Shown: positions 34,950-43,267 of the stretch, in pieces
How the letters are laid out: every line of letters begins with the position of its first letter
Position numbering within the stretch: position 1 is the first letter of the stretch
Source of the DNA: Gliomastix tumulicola
Taxonomy: Eukaryota; Ascomycota; Sordariomycetes; Hypocreales; Bionectriaceae
Length of the DNA: 64,000 bases
Assembly: GCA_001599755.1 (NCBI GenBank)
Contig: BCHX01000002.1
Location: forward strand, 1,736,001-1,800,000
Direction: 5' to 3'
The notes under the pieces: generated by a model
Database searches by the model: none
What the model was told of the DNA's origin: nothing
What the model saw: only the letters and a program-made list of their open reading frames with translations
Position numbers and translations under genes: made by a program

Positions 34950-35677
34950 ATGGACGCCGAAACTATCAAGATACTGCTCGTAGGCGATGAAAAATGCGGC
35001 AAGACGACCTGGATCTCGTTCGTAGCTCCCCCACCCCCTCACGAAAGATGGACTGCCCGTATCTGATGGTTTTGCTTGATATCTAGGAGACTCAGCGCGG
35101 GCGAGCACACGAATCCGATCCCGCTCCTCCGTGACATTGATCAGCCGTTTATATTTGAGATCAAGCTGTCCAGCAACGCGTACCGGCTGGAGTTCTACGA
35201 TACATCGAGCCCCGACAACTGGAAGACGCTGGACCCGGATCTCGTCGTGATATGCTACGATATCAGCCAGCGGCTGAGTCTCATCAATATGAAGAGATAT
35301 GTCCGTCACCTTGTTCCCCATCTCCCTTCTTATTGAGCTCCTCTCAGACACAAAGTGACGGTGTAAGGAGATAATCGATGCTGACTATTCAACAGTGGAT
35401 CGACGAGGTGAAGAGGACATTCCAGCACGCCGACACGCTCCCCGTCGTCGTCATGGGCCTCAAGCGGGATCTGCGATCCGAGGACGACCCCAACGGCATC
35501 ATCTACCCGCAGGAGGCGTACCAGATGGCGCAGACGCTGCGGGCGGACCGGTACGTCGAGTGTTCGGCGGTGACGGGGGAGTTGGTGAAGCCGGCGTTTG
35601 AGGATATCTGCAAGACGGCCATCAAGACGGCGACGGCGGCAGGAGGGCAGAGCGAGGGTGGGTGTGTGATTATGTGA
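34950..35677 (+). CDS. Atypical Rho-family small GTPase with CAAX box
   Basis: Exons 34950..35017, 35087..35300 and 35396..35677 give 187 aa. The donors GTTCGT and GTCCGT are weak, but phase and motifs fit. G1 is GDEKCGKT (residues 12-19), where Rho proteins have GDGxxGKT, so the first-loop Gly14 (Ras Gly12) is Glu. Switch I has no obvious effector Thr (the stretch reads NPIPLLRDIDQPF). G3 is DTSSPDNW (61-68) instead of DTAGQEDY, so both Gly62 and catalytic Gln63 are gone. The Rho-like run LVVICYDISQRLSLINMKRYWIDEV follows. G4 is GLKRDLR (115-121) and G5 is ECSAVTGE. The C-terminus CVIM is a prenylation box, although the polybasic stretch is absent. It probably binds nucleotide but hydrolyses GTP poorly, like Rnd-type atypical Rho proteins; this is inference. 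Convergent with RPC17, 178 bp apart. Confidence 0.88.
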
Positions 35678-35685
35678 CGCGGTGT

Positions 35686-35706
35686 CGGCGGCGGCGGCGG
35701 CGGCGG
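35686..35706 (+). repeat. (CGG)7 trinucleotide repeat
   Basis: Lies just after the stop of the Rho-like gene, in the 178-bp convergent interval shared with RPC17, so it would be in the 3' UTR of one or both transcripts. Confidence 0.9.
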
Positions 35707-35855
35707 CAGCGCTCTGTTTCTTTGTTTTCGCCGGGTTCTATCTGTTTTGGGTATCTTTATGGGCGGGATTCTGCCCGTGGTCGCTAGCGCTTGCAAATAC
35801 ATACTGTACATGTCCTCCTTGGAAATGAAACAAGGCACATCTCGAGCATAAGGCT

Positions 35856-36461
35856 CTATGCGGCGCTGTCTCCCATGGTGACGTCGGCGCCGTTCTCACC
35901 GCCTCCAGCCCCTTGGCCGTCTGCAGGTGCAGCCTTGGCGGGCGGCGGCGTGTACTTCCCGAGCACGTCGGCAATGATGGCCAGGAGCTCCATCTGCTGG
36001 TCCTCGGTGAGGCGCTCGGCCATGTCGTCGATGACACTGTTGAGCCCGGGGAGGGACCATGGGCGGATGTTGAGGATCATGACGACCTCGCCCTTGGACA
36101 GGTCGAAGGGCCGGACGCGCTCGAGGAGGGTGGCGATGCTCTCGGGCTTGTAGGGCACGGTTTTCCGGTTCAGGGGCGGGTTCCTTGGGTCGTGAAACCA
36201 TCCGAGGAGCTGCAGGTGCGTGCGTGTGTGAGCAAGGGGGTGACTGATGCAGTGAGATGCAGCTTATATTGCTCTTGGGGGGGGGGAGGGGGGGTTTCCC
36301 CCCGTCTTGTACTATGGGAACTGACGCACCTCCTTGACGACGTTTTCGTGGTTGGGCGGCCCGCGACGCTGCACCTTCTTGTAGCGTTTGCGCTGCTCCA
36401 TGAGATGCTCGTGCACCTCGTAGTTGGAGAGCACGGCGCTCTGCGCCTCGAGGACCTTCAT
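35856..36461 (-). CDS. RPC17: RNA polymerase III subunit Rpc17/Rpc9 (CRCP)
   Basis: Exons 36461..36330 and 36209..35856 join in phase 0 (GTGCGT donor, CTGCAG acceptor) to 161 aa. The N-terminus MKVLEAQSAVLSNYEVHEHL and the HRDC-like region with PYKPESIATLLERVRPFDLSKGEVVMILNIRP and MAERLTEDQQMELLAIIADVLGKY are the Rpb4/Rpc9 fold. The MKVLEA..A.L.NYEV start is that of the Pol III paralogue rather than Rpb4. With Rpc25 it forms the Pol III stalk that contacts TFIIIB and supports initiation at tRNA and 5S genes. The C-terminal tail (Pro/Ala/Gly-rich, ending GDSAA) is disordered. The start was chosen because the MKVLEAQ sequence matches the family N-terminus. Confidence 0.9.
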
Positions 36462-37867
36462 CGCGCTGACGGTGGCCTGATGTCGCAGTGAATGTCGGAT
36501 GCAGATGATAAGACCGAGAGAAGTCCGGGATGGCGATGCTGATGGTGGTGTTGGCTGATCCAATTGATTTCGCGGTCGTGGCCACGGGCTGCGCTCGTGC
36601 GACTTTCACATGATTTATTGGTGTGATGCTACTATGCAAGTCATCTTTTTTTTTTCTTCCCTCCCAGTGTAACCCCTCCATTCTGCGCGCTCTGACTCCA
36701 GCGGTCAGTAGCCTGACGCCTGGAGCGCTGCCCCGCCAGAGTGGGACCCAATCAGTGGCATCGGTGGCGCGGAGCTGCCAATGGCATCATGGTGCAGGTA
36801 GATTGAACCACCCAAAGGAGGAATATTACAATGCAACCGAACAGTCGAGTCGGTGTGTCTCATTGACCAACCAGGTGCCACGTATGGCAGGCCACCCTCA
36901 AAAACGTGCTCGTGGGATTGGAACGTCAGGGTGCGAGCGACAGCAGCGGACCTGATCCACGAATTGACCCAAGCAACCGCCTGTGTCGTCAGCCTTTTTT
37001 ACAGCCCCGGGCCCTGTATCGGAGCGCTGTTGGGTTCCAGATTGGAGCTTCCAGAGCCTGGAGCTCTTGTTGAAAAGTTTAGCGGTGCATGAACTGCGTT
37101 TCCCCCAATCACAGCGCTGCTATTTGCCCCGTCCCCAGCATCCCAGCCAATCACAGCGCTGCCCAGTGCTGGATTTTTTTTTCTCTCACGCACTCCGGGC
37201 GGGTCTGGCAAAGCCCTGCCTCAGTGGCCTGCACCGTTCCCGGACCCGGCTGGCCGTCCACTTGTATTGATATTTTTTTCTCTCTTTTTCCTGTCTTTCT
37301 GCCCTTGGGCTCGGATCGGCCATGGAATTGGCTCAGTCACCACCAAACCTAGTCTCCATGACTCGCCTTCCGTCTTCGAAGCGGTTGCCTTTTGTCCTCT
37401 CCTGACCCCTTCTGCCTCTCGTGCAGCTGCTTTGACTGGCAGTGCTCGTCATCGTCTGCTTCACTGCCTTGTGCCTTTTTGCCAGCCTCGCGGATTCACC
37501 CGACACTCTACCCCTTCAGTTCGGGTCCAACTTGAGCCGCACCCTTCGAGGTCGGTCACTCGGCGAGCCTTTCGACTTGGATCGTGGCCTCTAGACTCGC
37601 GGTCAACAGAAGAGACGAGGAAGAAGAGAGTATCTGTCTGGTCCAGCTACTTCTTCCCCACCAAGCTCGGCATTGGCCCGCCATCTGATCCTAACCACCC
37701 TATCTCTCCATCTCTCCGGCAAAGCACGAACCGAAGAATTGACACTACTACGGGGTCGGCCACGAATCTCCGCACCTCAGCTGTCCAAAGCCTCGACGCT
37801 CCCGCCTCACAACCACACTGAAGACACCCGTGTTGAGCAGATACCGTCGTCGGCTCTCTAGCCCATC
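36462..37867. other. Divergent promoter region RPC17/PRS
   Basis: 1.4 kb between divergent starts. It holds several CCAAT boxes and a repeated AGCGCTG motif (see separate entry). The last 600 bp before the PRS ATG is pyrimidine-rich and probably a long leader. No gene seen. Confidence 0.6.
37105..37162 (+). promoter_or_regulatory. Duplicated CCAAT element
   Basis: The 16-mer CCAATCACAGCGCTGC occurs twice without mismatch, at 37105-37120 and 37147-37162. CCAAT is the binding core of the fungal Hap/CBF complex, and the adjoining AGCGCT is palindromic. AGCGCTG also recurs near 36725 and 37022. The pair sits between the divergent RPC17 and PRS genes, about 650-700 bp from each ATG, so it could serve either promoter. 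A regulatory role is inferred from position and exact repetition. Confidence 0.5.
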
Positions 37868-39251
37868 ATGGTCCGCAACATCTGCCTTCTGGGCGGCAAT
37901 TCCCACCCCCAGCTCACCGAGAATATCTGCAACATACTGGGCATCCCGTCCTGCAATCGTATCCTTACAAAGTTCTCGGGAGGCGAGAGTCGGTGCGAGA
38001 TCAAGGACTCGGTGCGAGGCAAGGATGTATACATTATCCAGTCCGGCTCCGGCAGCGTCAACGACTCTCTGATCGAGCTCTGCATCATGATCTCGGCCTG
38101 CAAGACGGGCTCCGCCAAGCGCGTGACCGCCGTCGTGCCCCTGTTCCCCTACTCTCGCCAGCCAGACTGGCCCTACAACAAGGCTGGCGCGCCTCTGTCC
38201 AGGACGGTCGAGGCGGCGCCCAAGCACGACTACACGTTCGAGAGCGTCCCGGCCACGCCCCGGCCCGGCGGCCCTCGCAGCAACGGCCTCGCTAATGGCA
38301 GCATTAATGGTCTCGCTGAGAAGCTGAGCAAGAGCGCCATCTCGAACGAGTACTTCCCCCCTCGTCGGTCGGACACGGGCGCGAGCCACACGTCGAGCAC
38401 GAGCGGCCACCACAGCCACCCCTCGCTCGTCACGCAGCCGAGCTTCACCACACACGACTACCAGAAACCGGCGAACAACGCCGCCTTCCAGCCCAAGCCC
38501 GGTTACAAGCATTGGGTGGCGCTGGCGGGCACGCTCGTCGCCGATCTCCTGACGTGCGCGGGCGCCGATCACATCATCACCATGGACCTGCACGACCCGC
38601 AGTACCAGGGCTTCTTCGACATCCCCGTCGACAACCTGTACGGCAAGCCGCTCATCCAGAACTACATCCAGCAGCACATCCCCGAGTACCGCGGGGCCGT
38701 CGTCGTCTCCCCCGACGCGGGCGGTGCCAAGCGTGCGTCCCTCATCCGGGACAGCCTGGACATTGACTTTGCCCTCATCCACAAGGTAGGAACATAACCA
38801 GCTTTTTTGCGATTTCTTCTCTCCTTTTTTTTTTCCCCCTCAGACTCTCACACGCCGCCTTCTCGTGCAGGAACGCCGCCCGATCAAGTTCACGGAGCAG
38901 CGCAACGCCAGCATGATGCTCGTCGGCGACGTGGCGAACCGCGTCTGCATCCTCGTCGACGACCTCATCGACACGGCCAACACCATCACGCGCGCCGCCA
39001 AGCTCCTCAAGCGCGAGGGCGCCACCAAGGTCTACGCCCTCGTCACCCACGGCGTCTTCAGCGGCGACGCCATCCCCCGTATCAATGCCTCGGCCCTTGA
39101 CAAGATCATCGTGACAAACTCTGTGCCCCAGGAGGAGAACCGGCTCCACTGCCCCAAGCTCGAGATCCTCGACATCTCGCCCGTCTTCGCGGAGGCCATC
39201 CGCCGCGTCCACCACGGCGAGAGCATCAGCGTGCTTTTCCAGTACAGTTGA
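37868..39251 (+). CDS. PRS: Ribose-phosphate pyrophosphokinase (PRPP synthetase) with internal insertion
   Basis: Exons 37868..38785 and 38871..39251 join in phase 0 to 432 aa. The enzyme makes PRPP from ribose-5-phosphate and ATP for purine, pyrimidine, His, Trp and NAD synthesis. The N-terminal block is KFSGGESRCEI and DVYIIQSGSG (residues 35-61), with LFPYSRQ near 92. A low-complexity Ser/Asn/Gly/His-rich insertion of about 100 residues (112-212) separates it from VADLLTCAGADHIITMDLHDPQ and GFFDIPVDNLY. The PRPP-binding loop is VCILVDDLIDTANT (331-344). Bacterial and human enzymes are about 315-320 aa, so the insertion accounts for the extra length. Some yeast Prs polypeptides carry comparable non-homologous regions, whose function is linked to oligomer and cell-wall signalling roles. 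Catalytic blocks are intact. Confidence 0.94.
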
Positions 39252-40320
39252 GAGATTCGTTTTTTTTTCTTTCTTTCGAAAACGAGGCCAGAAAAAAGCC
39301 AACTACCCGCTTCGGATACCAGGAACTCCCTCTTCTAGAACCAAAAAAATCCCCATGTCGATTACTAAACAAAGCAAACGGAAAAAGAAACCAAAAAATA
39401 TTCCCACACCCAATTGGCGATGGCCATGACGATGATTGGTCCCCCAAATGCTCAGGGCCGCCCCTCAAAACCTTAGACGACCGATCAACCCCTCACGTGA
39501 GCTCAGCTACGTCGACCAGGGGGCGGGCTTCGGGTGGTTTTTTTTTTCATCGGAGTTTTTCTCTTTTCCAAGGGGTTTTCAGTTGATTGATTGATTGATG
39601 AGTCTTTTATTCTTCGCACATGGTGGCAGTCTGGGTTTCTTTTCTTCACGAGTTGCTCTGCTATATACCGGTGGCGGCTGATGCCTTGTCCCCCCCCCCT
39701 TTTTTGCAAAGGAGAACGGCTGAGATGGAGGAGGAAGACGGCAGTGGAGGACGCCTGATTTGGAGGCTCCGTGTTGTCCAGCGTCCTTGCTATCCCGCCG
39801 TTTCTGTGGACGTGTCCGGTCGATCTTTTTTCTTCTTCTTCTCTCGCTGCTTTTCTGCTGAATCATGCCCATACCTTTGCTACACCAAAAAAAAGAGTAC
39901 AGGCGGAAGATGACGTACTTTGTTCTCTCTCCCGTGTCCATTGACTGTACGGCTATATAGAGGTAATATGTCTGTCTGCCGACGTTGTTTGCGGAGACTG
40001 TCTGTCACTGTCTGTCGACCGTTGGTTTCTCATGCTATACGAATATGACCGCGGGTAGACTTGAGGACGTTCACAGGTACGGTAATTAGGAGGATAATTA
40101 GAGAAAAGTCGAACCAATATGAATCATATTGCAAATGTGTGGTACGAGGTTACCTAATGAAAAATCATTCTGACTGAAATGTGCTTGGTGTTGAACCACG
40201 CCTCAAAAGAAAAGAAACATAGATGCCAACCACTGTCGAAGATCGCGATGAAATTGAGGAGCGTTGAGTCTTCCCAGCTCAATCACGTCTTCTTCTTCTT
40301 CCCCACCACCAAGTGGTCCG
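39252..40320. other. Convergent intergenic region PRS/SET
   Basis: 1.07 kb of 3' flanks of two converging genes. T-rich and pyrimidine-rich in places (about 39255-39280, 39538-39575, 39830-39850). No gene or RNA recognised. Confidence 0.55.
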
Positions 40321-41141
40321 TCAAGCCACAACGGTATCGCCGCCCATCTCACCGCTCAGTTCTCTGGATGTCGGGCCGGTCCTTCCCAGCCCATTCTTCG
40401 ACGCTGCATCGAGGAAGGGATCGAAGGAGCCATGCCCAGAACGCGCATCACGGATATGCTGGTTGAGCCAATAGCCCTCCAGCTGGGCGTCGCTCATCTG
40501 CTTGGCGCCGGCGATGATGCCACGGCACTGCGGGGTGTTGCAGAGGCATTGGAACGGCTGGGCCATGTCCCACTCGGTAGATGGGTAGAAGAACTGCGGG
40601 TGTTTGGAGAGTAAGCGCTTCCGTTGCTCATTCGATCAGGGAGGAGATGTGTCTTTGTTCCTTGTACAGGAGAGAGCGGGAAATGGGGGACAAACTGTGA
40701 GCTCATCCCCGGGTTTGAGACCCTTGTGGCCTACCAGGATGTTGCGGTTTCCCGTGTCGAAGATCTGCGAAGTTAGAACCTTTGCTTGTCACTCACCACT
40801 TTAAGGAGAAGGAGAGGTGAAAGACAGCCCCCACCACGGCTGTCTTGATCGGATGGGGCAAAGTTTGGCCACGGGAGCTTTACAAGAGAAGGATCACAGG
40901 AGTGATTGATGTAGAGAAGGTCGCTGTTGAGGTTCAGGTGCTTTCCCAAGCCCATCTGGACGGTGGCATAGGTTGGCTCCGACGCAACGGTGCAGGGAGG
41001 GAAGGACATCTTGGCGAAGACGGCGAAGGGCGGCAGAGCGACCTTGGAGAGACTCTTGGAGGTGAATTCGGCCTCGTTGATGATGACCTCCTGGATTGCG
41101 GGGTGGGAAGGCTGAGGCCAATGAGGCTTGATTGGAGCCAT
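40321..41141 (-). CDS. Small SET/post-SET domain protein
   Basis: Exons 41141..40884, 40764..40696 and 40593..40321 join in phase to 199 aa; donors are GTAAAG and GTTTGT. The ATG lies in a good context (GTCACCATGG). Visible SET motifs are YINHSCDPSL (residues 77-86, the NHSC pseudoknot), ILVGHKGLKPGDELTFFYP (about 95-113, containing the catalytic-type Tyr) and a post-SET zinc cluster CLCNTPQC (C125, C127, C132). The N-terminal half of SET (about 20-70) is short and divergent, with no pre-SET. This resembles the compact fungal SET proteins whose substrates are unknown. Lysine methyltransferase activity is plausible but not shown. The C-terminus (LEGYWLNQHIRDARSGHG) is helical then low complexity. 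Confidence 0.85.
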
Positions 41142-42439
41142 GGTGACGGAGATGTTTGGTGGTTGTCTCTCTGCGATTCGGTTTGCTGCTTGGTGTCGAA
41201 GTTGACGCTGACTTGAGCTGTCGAAGAATCGGTGAAGAAAAGAAAGTCCTCGAAGTGGCAGCTGGTCGGCTCTTGTATGCCCCCGGCAGGCTGGTCCGTA
41301 CAGCCGAGGGCCATCATCTTGTCTCCACCCCCAGAGAGTTTGACAAAGCCGCTGGCCTGGGCGGACGCCTCGAGCTCGTGAAGGTGGGACTGATGCCACA
41401 AGTATACACGACTAATAATAGTGCCTCGTTAGTGGCGGCGGGGTGTCTCCAAGCTTCAACCAAGGCTTTGGAAGAGACCTTGCCTGAGGCTGGCCCAGCA
41501 GCCGGAGCAGCGGCCTCGGGACCGGCAAACGGGATCGGGAGGACAGACGTGATGACCCGTCCGAATCTGATCTCAGCCGGGCCGAGACCGTCTGGAAATA
41601 TGACGGTTAACGGTCGTCTATGGCCTAATCAACCATGCATATCCCCCGCATGACCTGCAGCCAACATGCAGTGGCACTGCAACATTGACGTCCCGCGTAG
41701 CCTATCAGAAAGACGTTACTGGCCGAAGATGGCAATTTGTCGACACTGGGCGTTTAGGGAATGCATTTGGGCTCACGGCTGGCCGTGGGGAGACCGAATT
41801 GTTAGGAGAGACGTGGCGACCTAGGCGCCGCGTCTAAGAAGGATGAGGGGGGTTGTCGGGTTCGATACTCACCCCTCTTGGTTGGAAGAAAAGCGCAAGA
41901 ATTCCTTCAAAAATAGGTGAGGACTGAGTTGGATGTCGTAGCCTCTGGGCAGATTGGAACTGTAAAAAGGGTAGCTTGGAGGTGCTAAAGCTGTGAAATC
42001 ATGTGTGCTGGCCCCCGCAGGAAGTGAGACGCAGGTGAGGATTTGCTGAAAATCGGAGGTGACGTGGTGTTCTTTCACAGCACTGTGAGTGGTAATAGCA
42101 CCTTCCCGTGGGTGCCTGCCTGAAAGCAGACCACTGGCCCGGAATCTTCTATCCAGTTCCTTAAAACACTCCCTGAACTGGAAACTTGATCTCTTGCTCC
42201 TTCCTTCCGTTCGCGCACCACTTCGGCGGGAACAACAACACCAACACCTTGTTGCCTCCTTCCTCTTCGTGATCCTTCCTAGTAATCATACCGCTAGGAA
42301 GTGACTCGAGAAGAAGCAACTGGCGATTTAATTCCCACGCGCGTTCAATCTCTTCTTTGCCTCCTCCATCTTGCCCTCTCTTCCAGCTCGAGCATCGTCA
42401 CCATCAAGTAAACACGACAGACAGGTCGTGCCCGACCTT

Positions 42440-42477
<38 letters not shown>

Positions 42478-43267
42478 CAAAACTGATCATCCCAAGAGCA
42501 CTTCGCATCGCTCCGGTCGTGCTCGGCCTTGCCTTTGGTATCTCTTACCGCAAAGACCAACAGCGCCTGCCGCCGCGGTAGTCATAACTCCTAACTCTTG
42601 TCAACACCACCACCACGCGCCTGCTACGCGCATCGCACCCGTTCCTTTCACAAACAAAGAGGTGTTTGCGCACCTTCCTGCCTACAATTCAGCATATAAT
42701 CTGGTCTCATCTTCGGCCGCCTTCATCATTTCTTTCCCCTCTCTCCCAAATCTCCTCTCCCACCATCTTGTCTTCAACCTCAACACCTCACACTTCATCC
42801 CTCTTCTTCAGGATCGCCTTTGTCATCTCACCAGCCTCAACGGCCGTGGGAGTATCCCGCCCTATCGGAAACTCTGCTTCCCTCAGCTCTTCTTGTCAGA
42901 ACTGCCTTTGCGCGACCAACTCTTGGCTGTATCTGTACCCTTTGGACCTCTGAGTTGCTGATTGCTCTCATTGGCTTTTGTTACAGTGCTGTTGCAGCAG
43001 ACTGTCGAAGTAAGTCTTGGCGTTCTCTCTGTTCTTGACGTTGCTCCTCGTGTCGCCCGATGTTCTCGAGGTCGTACTGAGGCCTATGTCAATAGCCCTT
43101 TCAGCTGCCCGATTGCCCGTGGAGTCAAGCTGACATCTGCAACTTGAAGAACCCTCCACTGTCATTATCCTCGAGAAACGTCTTCGACCATTGTAGGTCA
43201 CTACGGAGCCCAAGTCTGTTAAGCATCGAAGTCTGGCTACGCCAGCTCATCGCAAAGTATCAGACCA
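41142..43267. other. Divergent intergenic region and long leader of the 904-aa gene
   Basis: 2.1 kb. The final ~950 bp is pyrimidine-rich, has a (GA)n microsatellite at 42442-42475 and several short upstream ATG frames, and looks like a long 5' UTR that may contain introns. The stretch near 41858 has a GGTTCGATAC T-arm-like sequence that does not form a tRNA. Confidence 0.55.
42442..42475 (+). repeat. (GA)n microsatellite
   Basis: About 17 GA units, roughly 0.8 kb upstream of the ATG of the 904-aa gene. GA/CT tracts are common in fungal promoters and leaders. Confidence 0.95.

Noticed and set aside
37748..38782. 344-codon minus-strand frame opposite PRS
   Set aside because: Antisense shadow of a GC-rich coding exon; Val/Asp/Arg-rich translation without any domain.
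41840..41885. Possible tRNA T-arm (GGGTTCGATAC)
   Set aside because: Stem positions do not pair, and no D or anticodon arm could be drawn upstream.
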